Origin: Euborellia annulipes
Taxonomy: Eukaryota > Arthropoda > Insecta > Dermaptera > Anisolabididae
Direction of reading: 5' to 3'
NCBI GenBank assembly: GCA_023213315.1
Contig: JAKCPI010001758.1
Coordinates: forward strand, 1-64,000
Length of the DNA: 64,000 bases
The notes beneath the pieces were generated by a model, which was not told the DNA's origin, did no database searches, and saw only the letters and a list, made by a program, of their open reading frames with translations. Positions 17,878 to 29,892 of the stretch are shown one piece after another. Position numbers and translations under genes: made by a program. The stretch's first letter is position 1. Each line of letters begins with the position of its first letter.

Positions 17878-18075
17878 ATTAGCAAAGAGGTATGCTTGTT
17901 TTTTGGCAATGAGAAAAATAACTTTTAGAGTGTTTTCTTCAAATATTTCGAAGACATTTAATAGCACTTCACCGCTTATGAAGAAGTCCTATTAAATGCC
18001 ATCGAAATATTTGAAGAAAACACTCTAAAAGTTTTTTTTCTCAATGCCAAAAAACAAGCATACCTCTTTGCTAAT
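17878..18075. repeat. Long hairpin palindrome, about 80-bp arms
   Basis: Left arm starts ATTAGCAAAGAGGTATGC and the right arm ends with its complement. The unpaired centre is about 25 bases. A few mismatches. Non-coding; MITE or inverted-duplication origin. Confidence 0.7.
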
Positions 18076-18104
18076 TTATACAACTTGGCATTCCACATTC
18101 GAAA

Positions 18105-18214
18105 TTTTTTACTTTCTCTTACATCTATCTATATATGTTAATATATATAAAGAGAAAGTATTGGATTCATGTCAAAAATTCGATGTCGAGATTTTGATGG
18201 ATCTTCACGTTTTG
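18105..18214 (+). repeat. Family H copy, 5' fragment
   Basis: 5' hairpin and first about 110 bases, ending abruptly at CACGTTTTG. Confidence 0.7.
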
Positions 18215-19028
18215 CTCTTCATTTCGCTACAATTAAATTCTTAAATAAAAGGAAAATCAAATTAATCTTTAAATAAAATAATATTTTTTGTTTAAATATC
18301 AATTTTCTTTAATTTGAGAATAAGATAACATATATTTAAAATATTTTAAAAATTTCAAATGCTCTTCGTGTCGATTTCAATATTTCTGGAGATTCATTAC
18401 TGAAATTGTTTTAAAGAAAATATGGATGTAAAAATGAGTTTCCATCTCTAAAATAAATCACATTAATTTTTATCTTGACTATACCATCAGCTATCACATG
18501 TGGAAAAATATTTTTCTTTTCAATAACAACTTCATTTAGTTTTCTGGAAATGTGAAAAATATATAAATTAATTTTATAAATTTATAATCTTTTTTAATTT
18601 GTCTTCTTAACTTTCAAAATGACATGAATGGCCAATGTTCCTTGTATTCATTTATTAAAATTAAAGTGGCTTCTTCAGGCCAATGTGTTTTTACAACTAA
18701 AATTTATAATGAATATAATTGAAAAAATTAAATATATATAACATTATAAAAAAAATAAAAATAAAAATAACAGCTAACCTTATCATTTTGTTTTGGCTTG
18801 TTTTTATAACGTTGACCCTTAAATAAATAAAAATAATTAATAATAATAAAGAAAATTAATGAAAAAAATGAAAATAAAACTTAAAACTTACTTCTTTTTT
18901 ATCGATAATAAATCCAAATATCCAAGGAATGAAAGAAAATGAAAGGTGGTCATCTATTAAAGCTTTGGCGCTGAGATCGGACTGTTTTTAATTTTTACCC
19001 GAGAGGATTAGAAGGTTCAAACCAGTAC
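18215..19028. other. AT-rich stretch without recognised feature
   Basis: No ORF or structured repeat seen, apart from a SINE-like GGCTTCTTCAGGCC word near 18667. Confidence 0.4.
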
Positions 19029-19503
19029 TTCCCGAGTCAAAATCGAACGCCTGGCTTGAACCTTTTAGTCCTCAATTGAAGACTACAAGGTTCAAGCCAG
19101 GCGTTCAAGTACTGGTTTGAACCTTCAAATTCTCCTGGCAGGCTCAGTAGGCTCAAGCCAGGCTTTCAATTTTGACTCAAATACTGGTTTGAACCTTCTA
19201 ATTCTCCTGGCAGGCTCAGTAGGCTCGAGCCAGGCTTTCAATTTTGACTCAAATACTGGTTTGAACCTTCTAATTCTCCTGGTAGGTTTAGTAGGCTTTA
19301 ACCAAATTTTAATCCTATCAAATAACAAAGGAATTGAGGACTAAAAGGTTCAAACCAGGCGTTCAAGTACTGGTTTGAATCTTCTAATTCTCCTAGTAGA
19401 ATCAGTAGGCTTTCACAAAATTGTAAATAAATAACATCCCATCAAATAACAAGGGAATTCAGGACTAAAAGGTTCAAACCAGGCGTTCGATTTCGACTCG
19501 GGT
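19029..19503. mobile_element. Foldback-like element with internal tandem repeats
   Basis: Left end CCCGAGTCAAAATCGAACGC and right end its near-exact complement give inverted termini of about 36 bp. The interior holds about three copies of a 72-bp tandem unit (about 19115-19330; each has CTGGTTTGAACCTTCTAATT and GGCTCAGTAGGCTC), then further diverged repeats. The tandem unit keeps both strands open by chance, so it is not a gene. Confidence 0.6.
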
Positions 19504-20377
19504 TATTATTAAAATTATTAAAATTTTCTTTTAGGGTTTAATTTAAAAATTTCTTCAAAACCCGAAAACTTAAATTTGATTCATTTCAATAGCGTTGCAA
19601 AGTAAAAAAAAAAAAAAAAAATAAATTTGAGTTTAAAATGAAAAAAAAAAAGAAACTGTCCCCTTTACTAGCCAAATCGTAAGATGTGTTTATCGCTAGT
19701 CCTTTGTTCTCGTTTCTTGCTTGGAGGAACTTTGAATTGCCCGATGGAAACAATTTAATTAATTTGTCTTTGACAATCCCTCCGAGTATCTACCTACCTA
19801 CCTACCTACCTACCCTCAAGCCTTTCCTTTCTCTCACCCTTAAGAGCAAAAAAAAAATAAGACAAAAATGTCGCGTAAGTTTTAAAAGCTTTTCAACTTG
19901 ACTCCAAATTTTTTTTTTTTTACAAAATAAACTTAAATTACTTCTTATTTTCCTCTAGTGGAAGTAAAAATATTAATTTAAAACCGCTAAGAGCTAGTAA
20001 ATAAAACTTTTCTCAAAGAGAAATGAGAGACGAATAAAACAAATTAACAAAGAATATAAATTAAAATTTATATTAAAAAAGAAATGAGCAATTAATTTGC
20101 TTCCTATTTTAATAGAAATTAAATTACCTTATTCCCTTTTTTTTCGGATTTTGGAAAATGAAACTAATGAATATAATTTGAACTATCCTTACGAATATAA
20201 AAAGACGAATATTAATACAATAAAGAACTTTTTAATTGAACAAAAAATTATTTAATTAGTAAGAAAAAAGTTTCTCAATCTAGGAGATTATTTCAATAAA
20301 CAGGTAATGAAGCTGGAAATAAGTTTATAATTTTACAAGACAACTTTGTTACATCAAATTATATGGATTTCCATAAA
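19504..20377. other. AT-rich stretch with simple repeats
   Basis: Poly-A near 19603-19620, a (CTAC)n microsatellite at about 19790-19814, no supported gene. Confidence 0.45.
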
Positions 20378-20511
20378 CAAAATCTGGTGTGACTGGTCGC
20401 ACAGCACACAACTTTCTCTTACCTTCGGTAATCGATGTTCTGTGCTTGTCACACAAGATTTTTTTGTGTCGAGATATATTTAGTTTCCACCGATATATTA
20501 AAATTCAAGAT

Positions 20512-20551
<40 letters not shown>

Positions 20552-21150
20552 CATTCACACTTTTTTCTCATTCACACTCACACTCACACACACATTCACA
20601 CTGTCTTTTCGGCAGCTCAGGCCATATAAGACATTTACGATAACCGTTATTTATGAATTTTATATATATTAGGGTCCAGGCATTTTTATTTAAGCCATCT
20701 GGTATCCAGATGGCTTAAATAAAATCATCGGACTGCCTGGGGTCCGAACCCGCGACGTTTGGTATACGAGGTTAGCACGCTAACCTCTACACCACGCCCC
20801 GTGGGCCCACCTGATGTAAAATTTAAAAACATGGGAAAATATTTATATTTTGTTACCATGGCAATCATTTCTCCTATATTTCCTATGAAGTACAAGAGTA
20901 GTGTGCTTCAAACAATTTTGAGAGCAAAATGAGAATCTAATATAGATTTGAAAAAGCATCTAAAAAATAAATTATTTTTGAATTTTAATCAAAATTGTTA
21001 GAGCGAATTTTGAGAAAACCTGTTAGGGCAAATTTTGAGAAAACAAAAAAAAAAAAAAAAAAAAAAACTGAAAAAGTACATCAGGAAATTACTAGTATTT
21101 TTTGGCTTAAAAGCTTTCTGTTACGTCCAAGGGGGTACCTAACTTATTCA
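20378..21150 (-). repeat. Family H copy, SINE-interrupted, 5' end missing
   Basis: Begins with the 3' hairpin (slightly decayed), carries a SINE at 20519-20812, then the interior to the CTAACTTA block. The microsatellite and 5' hairpin are absent. The interior repeats TTAGAGCGAATTTTGAGAAAA locally. Confidence 0.65.
20519..20812 (-). mobile_element. SINE-A copy
   Basis: Complete: tRNA-like boxes, inverted-repeat body, GT-rich tail and long poly-A. Flanked by GATGTAAAAT at 20509-20518 and 20813-20822. Confidence 0.85.
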
Positions 21151-21252
21151 CAGAAATATTTTTTGATGAACAATTCTCGAGATTGATTCCAGATTCAACT
21201 CCAACCCTGCCCATTTTGTGGAATATTTTGTATTTTTTAATTTCTTAAATGA

Positions 21253-21481
21253 ACCCTGTTACGCATTAGTGTGTCAAGCGCCAGCTACCGAGGTTTGAGA
21301 AAATTAACATTAAAGTTTTTTGTTTTCATTTTTGTCAATTGTGCAAGTAATATTAAATATAAATTTTTTTAGGACATATTTCATAAAAAATACTATTAAT
21401 TATAGCTTTTAAAACAATATTCGGTGCTTAACTCAATTTTTCATTTTTTTTGGCGCTTGACACACTATTGCATAACAGGGT
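21253..21481. mobile_element. MITE with about 31-bp terminal inverted repeats
   Basis: Left end ACCCTGTTACGCATTAGTGT, right end ACTATTGCATAACAGGGT; the TIRs extend through TGTCAAGCGCCA. 229 bp, AT-rich interior, no ORF. No convincing target duplication, so the superfamily is unknown. Confidence 0.7.
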
Positions 21482-22410
21482 CCAAATAACAACTTGATTT
21501 TTGCGCTTTAAAATTTCTTAAATAAATATCTAAAGAGATTTCATTTTGATCTAATATGAAAAATAATCCCGAGTTTTCTGGTACCTTCTCAAATATAAAT
21601 ACAAGTGCAAAGGGGTAATAACTAGTTGTCTAAATGTCGAAAGGGCTAAAAGAAAATTGGAGTTCAAACATTGTTTGAGATAGTAATCTTGTTAGTATCT
21701 ATAAACAATCACATCCCTTTCAAGGACTATTAAATGGATATGGTACTTCGAAACATAAAGTTCATTAGCCTTTTAGCTTTCCTTCTTTATTACTACTACT
21801 ATTTTTTTTTTCTCTGACCACTCGTTTCTCGAAAATCAACTCTTAAAGTTAAGTTACACACACTAAGTTGATTTACAATGTTTATGGATGTTTTACACTG
21901 TGATTTCTTTTACTACTCTCATCTTATTCCTTCCCTTTTTCAGTTATCGAACACACACTTGACTTGGTTAAAGTTAGAGTAGAGTCGTAACGTTTTTCCT
22001 TCCAATGGCTACTCTTTAACTAGATTTTTGTTTGGAATTCATTTTTGAAATTTTATTATTATGGTTGTTTTTTGTTCTGACTTGAATAAAATACAGTAAT
22101 ATTTGGTTTGTGAATGATTTGTTTATAATATTGGAAGAGAAGATTTACAAACAACAAGAGTGTTCTCAGAAGCAGTGCTTTGGCTTCTGATACCAACGGT
22201 CAAGGGTTCCCATCTTAAACACAGATAGGCCCTACATACTGTATTTAATCAATTTTAAAGAAAATTAATAAAGTTTACTTACAATAATTTTTTGCATGAT
22301 ACAAAATATTTTTTAGATCAGGATTTTAATAGCTGTATTTATTAATAATCATCCTCCATTTTACACTTCATAAACACACCATATCTAGCTTTAATTAAAA
22401 CTAATAAAGT
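21482..22410. other. AT-rich stretch; SINE-like fragment near 22165-22215
   Basis: A word CAACGGTCAAGGGTTCCCATC near 22195 resembles a SINE B-box region. Otherwise no feature. Confidence 0.4.
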
Positions 22411-23262
22411 TTTTTACTTTATCTTACCTCTATATATATTTTAATATACACAGAGAGTAAGTATTGGTTTCATGTCAAAAATCGATGTCGAGATTTTGAT
22501 GGACCTTCACGTTTTGAGGTCCCGTGAATCCAAAAAAGTTTTCGCAACATGGTCTGTCTGTGAACAAAATATCTCAAGAGCGAAAAGAGCTAGGTGATTG
22601 AAATTTTATATTTAAGTTAGGTAACCCCCTGGGACGTAACACGAAGCTTTTGAACAAAATCGGCCAAAGAATACTAGTACTTTATTGATGTGCTTTTTCA
22701 GTTTTTTTTTTTTTTTCAATTTTCTCAAAATTCGCTCTAACGATTATGACTAAAATTCAAAAATCATTTATTTCTTAGATTAGTTAAATATTTTTCGAGA
22801 TCTATATGGATATAGGCCTATATATACCAGGGCCGGAACTACGAAATTTTTTAAGGGGGGCAAAATTTAATTTGCCGCCCCCCTTAAAATTTTTTATACA
22901 AAATTCATATCATTTTACCTTTTTTTAGTAAATCTTTCTTTAATTGCCGCCCCCTAATATCTGCCGCCCGGGGCACATGCACCCACTGCCCCCCCCTAGA
23001 TCCGGCCCTGATATATACACAATCTTGTAAAATATTTCTTAGATGTTCTTTAATGTATTCTCATTTTGCTCTCAAAATTGTTTGATATAAATATTTTTCT
23101 ATGTTTACAAATTTTACATCTTGCATTCTAGTATACGTATTAACTGAAACTAAATATATTTCGACACAAAAAAATTTGATGTGACAAACACAGAACACAA
23201 CTTTCGATTACCGAAGGTAAGACAAAGTTATGTGCTGTGCGACCAGTCACACCCGATTTTTC
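22411..23262 (+). repeat. Family H copy interrupted by a hAT MITE
   Basis: 5' hairpin, interior, a 183-bp hAT MITE at 22828-23010, then the rest of the interior and a decayed 3' hairpin ending CACACCCGATTTTT. Lacks the CA microsatellite; that region instead reads CTGTGAACAAAATATCTCAAG, marking a subfamily. Confidence 0.65.
22828..23010. mobile_element. hAT MITE with 8-bp target duplication
   Basis: Ends CAGGGCCGGAACTACG and TAGATCCGGCCCTG (inverted). Flanked by exact ATATATAC (22820-22827, 23011-23018). The interior alternates G/C runs and AT-rich sequence. Confidence 0.85.
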
Positions 23263-24039
23263 TTTAATATTTTAAACTTTTTATAAAGTTGAAGCTTTGG
23301 TTTATTATTATTATTAATAATAATAATAAAATATAATTTTCTCTTTTGTCATGCTGCTAGGTAATGTTAAATAAAACTTTTCTGAAATTGTCAAGACAAA
23401 TGAATGTACTCTACAGAAAGTATATATATATCTACTGTATAAACATTTAAAATAATAGGTTTTAAAGAGATTCGGAGAATTTCTAAATTGGTTTTAAAAA
23501 ATTCAAGTTTTAAAAAATTAATCAAATAAGGAGAGGACTTTAAAGGCATTTCATGGATAAATCAGAAAGTATTTTTGATAACCTTTTCTCTAATGGAAAA
23601 GCAAAATTAGAAAAACTAACAGATTTATTATAATCACATAAATATTACAGAATACTATTAAAATTGATTTTAAGATTGTTCGGACATTAAAGCACTTTAT
23701 CAGATTAAAAGCTAATTTTTTAATATGTTATTAATCACTATCAAATACGTATAAAATAAAATTTTGAAGCAGATCTGACCCAGGGTTATCGTGTAATTAA
23801 TTTTTAAAAAATTGAAATTTAACATGTAGCCTATGGGGAATAACGACGAAACGCACACATATCGAATTATATAGCCACCTCTGCATCAGAGACAAAAACA
23901 AAAAACTTACATTTTATTAATTCACTTCCGAGGAATACGTTAAAAATAAAATCAAAAGTTTCTGCCGTCCGCTTTTAAAGAAATTTTAACAAGAAAGTCA
24001 AAAAATTCTCCAAAATGACAGTCGCCAATATTTAAAAAT
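23263..24039. other. AT-rich stretch without recognised feature
   Basis: Contains a short (TTA)n/(TAA)n block near 23300-23330. No ORF. Confidence 0.45.
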
Positions 24040-24053
24040 AAGGAAGATTTGAG

Positions 24054-24324
24054 CCCCCGAGTTTGGCGTATTAGGTAGCGTGCCTACCTCCTATACCAAA
24101 CGTCGCGGGTTCGGACCCAGGCAGTCCGATGATTTTATTTAAGCCATTTGGATACCAGATGGCTTAAATAGAAATGCCTGACCCCACAATATATATATTA
24201 TACTTACAACGGTTATCGTCAAAGTCTTAAATGGCCTAAGTTGCCGAAAAGACTGTGTGAATGTGTGTGTGAGTGTGAGTGTGAATGAGAAAAAAGTGTG
24301 AATGTTTTTTATAAAAAAAAAAAA
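24054..24324 (+). mobile_element. SINE-A copy
   Basis: Plus-strand copy. Head with A box TGGCGTATTAGG and B box GGTTCGGACCC, inverted-repeat body, GT-rich tail, poly-A. Flanked by an exact 14-bp duplication AAGGAAGATTTGAG (24040-24053, 24325-24338). Confidence 0.88.
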
Positions 24325-24784
24325 AAGGAAGATTTGAGAGTGAGACCAGTCCGGCAACGTCGCATAACATAATTGTCTTTTCTCGATGTCAGTTACATTT
24401 TTTTTCCATTTTACGATATTTTTTCTCGCAAATCGTCCATTGTGTTTAAACTGATTTGCATTAAACATTGTAATATATTAAATAAAATAAAATTTAAGGC
24501 GTTTAAGATTTAAAATAGATAGTTGATGAATGCAATGTTGCCAGTTCTATATTACGTGAAAAACTGCTCAAGTCAAAAGTCATTCATTTATTATTTTTGG
24601 TAATTAAATTATTAACTTGATACAATTATGAACTATGATAGGTCACGACTAAATTATAATAAGGAATTTTGGTATTCAAATTTTTAATTTTATTTTAAAA
24701 AAATTTAGATTCTATTATGACTTACGATGTACTATCCGAACAACCTTAAAAACAGTTAAATTGTAATTTGAAGTAGCTTGGAAT

Positions 24785-25076
24785 CAAGGACGTATATAGA
24801 CATTTTTTCGGGGGGGGGGGGGTCGAATTCACAAATATTCCGCATGAAAAATTTTTTTTACGAAACTATAATCAATTTTTTCGCAGGGCGGCAAAATTTT
24901 TCCTGAAAATCATTTTACCTTTTTTTTAGGGACACTAAATTTTTTTCGCCCTGCAAAAATTTTTTTTTACGAAAATTATTTTTCCCGCGGTGTGGCAAAA
25001 TTTTCCCTCTGCGATGAAATTTATTTTTCCTTTTTTTTGGAAGACAAAATTCCCCTCCCCCCTATATACGCTCCTG
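24785..25076. mobile_element. hAT MITE
   Basis: TIRs CAAGGACGTATATAG and (inverted) CAGGAGCGTATATAG. Flanked by CTTGGAAT (24777-24784) and CTTGAAAT (25077-25084), an 8-bp duplication with one change. Interior of G run and repeated AATTTTT(T) blocks. Confidence 0.75.
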
Positions 25077-25084
25077 CTTGAAAT

Positions 25085-25875
25085 ATTCTCATAGTCTGGT
25101 TGTTATGAAGAAGTGACCTATTGTTAACGTTCACCAAATAATCAATGTAATTGAATTTTATTATGTAAAAAGGATTCTGAGAAGTAGACATTGCAAATAC
25201 ATGGCAGGATTTAATTGTATTCATTCTTCTCTCTCTTTGGTTTTCAATGAAATCCATTAATTCATTTATTTTGAATTATAAAAAAATTACTGGTTCGACA
25301 ATTTAAACGAAGAATAAATAAATACTCGTAAACAATTCTAATACTTTTAAAGAGGATTAAAAATAATACAAAATATTGATAAAATATTATGTTTTCATTT
25401 TTAATTAAATTTATAAGAAGGAATTAACAAGAAGACATTTGCCAAAAATCGTTGCTTGATCGATGAGTTAAATACTAAACATTCCTGATAAAAAATATTC
25501 GGATGGAAAGTGGATAGGATTAACTAGAAATAAATAAATGCAAGAGAGTGAGTTACATATAAATAGGAAATAAACTAATTTCACTGCCAGAGATTGGATT
25601 GATTTTAGATGTCCACAAAAGGACAGAGAAAGAGAGCTTATCCTGGGAATGGAATATGAAAATAATAAAAAAAATAATATAATAAAACACCATTAAAAAA
25701 CTTATTTTATAATAATTGGTTGGGAACTCTTTATTAAAAAGTTCGAAGCCATTTTCTGATTATTTTTTTCTCTTATTAGAAAAATAAAAACGAATAATAT
25801 TAATAAAATTTTATAATAAAATATAAATAGGCTAATTAATAAACATAAAACCAAGATTAAAAAAATAAGCATAAA
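25085..25875. other. AT-rich stretch without recognised feature
   Basis: No supported ORF or repeat. Confidence 0.45.
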
Positions 25876-26400
25876 TGGGCCTTCACACTTGCAAAAATGT
25901 TGTTCAAAATTTTGTGCAAAATATTGAGCTAGATTTTTGTGCAAAATTTTGAATGGTCGTGGACCCCTCACACTACACAAACATTTTTACAAAATTTCAT
26001 TTTAGCCTTCGGGCCTTGGTGCAGTGACTAGCGTCCTGGTCTTCTGTTCCAGGGGTCGCTGGTTCGGATCCCGTCTCATGCGACAATTTATTTCAATTGG
26101 ATTGGCTCATAGAATATATATTTTTTTTTTGGAATTTAGATCGAAGGGGGGCACATTCCACCCTTCTCCCCCCCCCCCCCCCTCGGGAGAGAGCCCTGTT
26201 AGCTTCAATGGAGTAGGAAAGACTGTTCGTCTCCCTTCCCTGGTTTATTTTTTTTTCATAGAGGGATACAATAATTCTTCCATAGTGCTCGCTGCTTGAA
26301 AGAATGAAAAAATTTTTCGCAAATTTTTGTGAGCCCTTTCACACTAGTTTTCATGCTTCAAAATTTTGAATATATCGGCAAAATATTTTGAATTTTAAAT
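25876..26400. repeat. Repeat with three direct GGRCCYTTCACACT-type motifs, interrupted by a SINE
   Basis: Motifs at about 25878, 25960 and 26330 each precede AAAATTTTG-rich sequence, like ends of a TIR element in several copies. The two outer parts flank a SINE-B at 26005-26106. Boundaries are uncertain. Confidence 0.35.
26005..26106 (+). mobile_element. SINE-B copy (tRNA-like head)
   Basis: A-box-like TGGTGCAGTGACTAGCG at about 26017 and B box GGTTCGGATCCC at 26061-26072, followed by ATTTCAATTGGATTGG, the SINE-B body. The tail is missing or replaced. Confidence 0.6.
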
Positions 26401-26931
26401 GGATTAATTTCTTTTTTATCTCAAACTCAAAGCTTAGGAAAGTGCCGGTCAATTTGAGGGGGGCAGGAAATATCTTATGACATTTTGTTTCCGTCTGAGG
26501 CTGCCAGGAAAGAGAGACTACTTCCCCCCCAAAAAAAAAAATATGTTTCAGAACGCTGTAACATTATAAAATAAGTAAAAAGCATTTTTCTCATTTAATA
26601 CAATCCAAATTAGTTTTACTTATCGAAGAATTAGGAAGAAACTTATTCTCACAAGCTACCATTAGTAGATATATTAACATGCATTAGATATAATATATCT
26701 GTTCCTAAAGACATTAGAGTAGTTGAAATATATAAGACCATAAATAAAAATAAAAAGTATTAAAAAAAAGCAGAGATAAATCTTAATTTTCAATGTCTTA
26801 AAAAAAAGCGTTAGCAAGTAACGGAGATAGTTTATCTAAATAAACAAAAGGGGTGAATTAAAGTTTCTTAAAATATTTTTAAAAAATTAATTTTAATTTT
26901 TAAGATAATTATTTTCTTTAAATTATATAAA
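26107..26931. other. Unassigned sequence with homopolymer runs
   Basis: C run at about 26166-26183 and an A run near 26528-26540. No supported gene. Confidence 0.4.
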
Positions 26932-27484
26932 CTAGCCGCGCCGCCCGCCTTCGGCGGGCTTCGCGTCTAGGGCGGGGGGGCTACGCCCCCTGGACCCCCC
27001 AGACGCTGGCTCGGGCCCGCCTGCGGCGGACCCTCGCCTTTCTTAAATATGAGAAACGGGCTGGCGTCTAGACAGGGGGGCTACGCCCCCCTGGACCCCC
27101 ACCAGCTGGCTCGGGCCCGCCTGCGGCGGACCCTCGCCTTTTCTTAATTATAAAAAGAAAATTATTATTACTACGTATTCCAATCCAGTGCCTGCTTGAG
27201 GATTTGTTTACCTTCATAGAATACACAACTTCAAAGAATACTTGAACATTTCTCTATACATTTCCTATGGGAGAAATCGTAACTTTAAGAATTAATAACT
27301 CGAAAAGTTATAGGAATTTCGGGACCCGAGTATTTTTCCGGGACTCTCCATAACGTCCTATATAAGACTGCAAAATTTCGTTTCAAAATTCGAACGGGAA
27401 GTTGGTCAAACAGAGCGTGACAGACGGACAGACAGACAGACAGACAGACGGACAGACGGACACTCCGTAATTATTATATATAGA
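26932..27484 (-). mobile_element. Non-autonomous Helitron (553 bp), complete
   Basis: On the minus strand begins A^TCTATATATAATAATTACGG and ends CTAG^T, with a 3' hairpin CCCGCC-GAA-GGCGGG shortly before the end. The 5' part has a (GACA/GACG)n repeat. The 3' part has a GC-rich module duplicated in tandem (about 26975-27050 and 27065-27145, each with CTGGCTCGGGCCCGCCTGCG). Non-coding. A/T flanks fit Helitron targets. Confidence 0.82.
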
Positions 27485-28709
27485 TTTTATCCTAAAACCA
27501 TGAAGGATAAAATCGCATCTAGTGAAATAGAAATCACTAGACTTTTCCGAAAACGACCAGACTATAGTACAATCAATTTACATTAATTTTGTTTTGCCTT
27601 TACTTCATCAATTTTCTCTTATCTAAATTTTATTTCAACTACTAACGAACATTTCGGCTTCGCCCTTCAATTACTTTCTGATTTATTCAAGTGTATTAGA
27701 ACTTTGTTTTAGGAAGTAAAAGTAAGAATTTTGATGTGAATTTCGGGTTCATTAATTCGCTTCTTATAAAAAAATAAAACATTTAATTAACTTGTCTGTT
27801 ATGTTTGGATTTTAATTTGAAATCATTCAAATTTATTTTTTATATAATTATTGATTTATAAATCTTTGCTCAGTGGCCCATATCTTGTGGGTACGTGGAT
27901 GGCGACCACGAGCTACCCGAGCTGGGACAGACAGTCCCTCAGTTCTTTAAATGTCTGTCTCTTCCTTCCTCTTTTCAACAGGCAGTCCGCGAGACGGGCC
28001 GGCCGTAAAAACGTATGATAGGGTTGGAGAGAAGAAGAAGATTGATTTATAAACCTCTTTTAAAGAATATAAGTAATTATTTATTTATTATTGTATATTA
28101 TTAATAAAGTTTTGAAATTGTTTGGTGTTTGAAGTAGTCCAATTAAAACATTTAAACGAGAAAAAAATCTTAAAATCTGTTTTGAATAATAATAACTGAA
28201 TGATTTTTTAGAGAGGTAATAACTGATGTGTAATTTGTTAATTGACTTCGAATAATAAGAGCTCTCAATTAATTTTTCTTTCAATATGATTATAAATATC
28301 GGGTTGATTTTTTTTTTTATCACTGATATCTCTATTCCCACCTGTTTCCAAGTTAAGTCTTATGTCTAACTGCAATTTTTAAAAGGCCTTTCTTATTCAA
28401 GGCCTTAACTATGTATATAGTTATTTTTGTGCTTGGGATATGTAAACTCTCACACTCTTCAACCAATAGGCCCTTAAATGCGCCAAAAATAAATTTCTCT
28501 TAACTTATCTACAAATGAAACCGCGACAAAAATTAATAAAAAGGTTGATAAATAATAAACTATATAGACCTTTAAAAATGGGTGGTCTTTTCAATCCAAG
28601 ACAGAAATAAATTATAATTCATATATAGTTTATTTTTTTAATATTTATTAATTAATTATATTATTATCATCATACCAATTATAATATTATTTTATATTTT
28701 TGCCCTTTT
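27485..28709. other. Unassigned, mostly AT-rich
   Basis: Holds the dispersed repeat at 27866-28042; otherwise no ORF or structure recognised. Confidence 0.4.
27866..28042 (+). repeat. Dispersed repeat R3, copy 1
   Basis: GC-richer module with GGATGGCGACCACGAGCTAC followed by a pyrimidine-rich stretch. Related copies at 38495-38640 and 58199-58385. Possibly a SINE with an unusual head; no clear Pol III boxes. Confidence 0.5.
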
Positions 28710-29399
28710 AAAAATCTGGTGTGACTGGCGCACAGCACACAACTTTCTCTTACCTTCGGTAATCGAAAGTTGTGTTCTGTGCTTGTCACACCAGATTTTT
28801 TGTGTCGACATGTATTTAGTTCCCGACAGTATGGAACATGAATTCAGATGTAAAATTTATAAGTATGGGTAAATTTTTATATTTTGTTACCATGGCAACC
28901 ATTTCTCTTATCTTTCCTATGAAATACAAGAGTAAAGTGGTCTTCAGAAGATTTCAATTGCAAAATGAGAATATACATTTTAAAGAGAATCTAAAAGTTA
29001 ATTGATTTTTGAATTAAAAAAAAAATCGTTGGAGCGAATTTTGAGAAAATCGAAAAAAACTGAAAAAGTACATCAGCAAAGTACTAGTACTCTTTGGCCG
29101 ATTTCGATTAAAAGCTTATTTTTCCGGTCCCGGGGGGTGTTTAACTTAATTATAAAATTTCAACCTCCTAGCTCAATTCCTTCATGCTTAAAATTGAACA
29201 CACACACACACACACACCCACCCACCCACCCACACACACACACACAGACAGACCATGTCGCGAAAACCAGTTTTTTGGATTCAGGGGACCTCAAAACGTG
29301 AAGATCCATCAAAATCTCGACATCGAATTTTTGACATGAATCCAATACTTTCTCTCTATATATATATTACATATATACATAGGTAAGAGAAAGTAAAAA
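28710..29399 (-). repeat. Family H copy, complete
   Basis: Full 690-bp copy with the 3' hairpin at its left and 5' hairpin at its right. Has an intact X-box palindrome GTTACCATGGCAAC (28886-28899) and a long CA/CCCA microsatellite (about 29199-29247). Confidence 0.75.
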
Positions 29400-29497
29400 C
29401 CGAGCCTTGTCGGTTCTGTAGATTATAATATCTACTGTAATTAGCCTATAATGGCTAATTTGAGAAGCTTTATACTTTAATTATTATTCCTCCTACA

Positions 29498-29884
29498 CAG
29501 GGGTGCCGAAACGAATTTGAATCAGGGGGGGGGGGGCCAAAAAATTTTTTTTAGAAAATTAAAATAATTTAATATGTTTAAATAGTATAAAACAAAAACA
29601 AATCTACTATAAAACTTTAAAAATTTTAAATAAAATCACAATTTTAATAAAATTAAAATTTTAAAAAATTTGGTAGTGATTTTTCAAAAATTTTTGGAAA
29701 AAATTTGGAAAAAAATGAATTTCTTACTCTTTTAATTTAGATTTTATTTTTCAAAAGTAAAAATATATCATTTTTAATAATAAATGAAATAAAAGAAGAA
29801 ATTTTGCCCCCCTCTGTTCCCCCCCTGTAGGATGCCAGGGGGGGCAATGTACCCTTGCCCCCCCCCCCAGTTCCGGCGCCTATG
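29498..29884. mobile_element. hAT MITE with 8-bp target duplication
   Basis: TIRs CAGGGGTGCCGAAACG and (inverted) CATAGGCGCCGGAAC; exact CTCCTACA duplication at 29490-29497 and 29885-29892. G and C runs just inside the ends; AT-rich centre. Confidence 0.82.
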
Positions 29885-29892
29885 CTCCTACA

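Noticed and set aside
19117..19344. Repeat-containing frames on both strands
   Set aside because: The period of the 72-bp tandem repeat is a multiple of three, which keeps frames open by chance.
27421..27470. CRISPR-like short repeats
   Set aside because: GACAGACA/GACGGACA microsatellite inside a Helitron 5' region, no spacers.
29002..29345. Overlapping frames on both strands with His/Thr/Pro or Val/Cys/Gly repeats
   Set aside because: Translations of the CA/CCCA microsatellite and conserved interior of family H; the same peptide fragments recur at 11960, 36012, 41817, 55409 and 57904.
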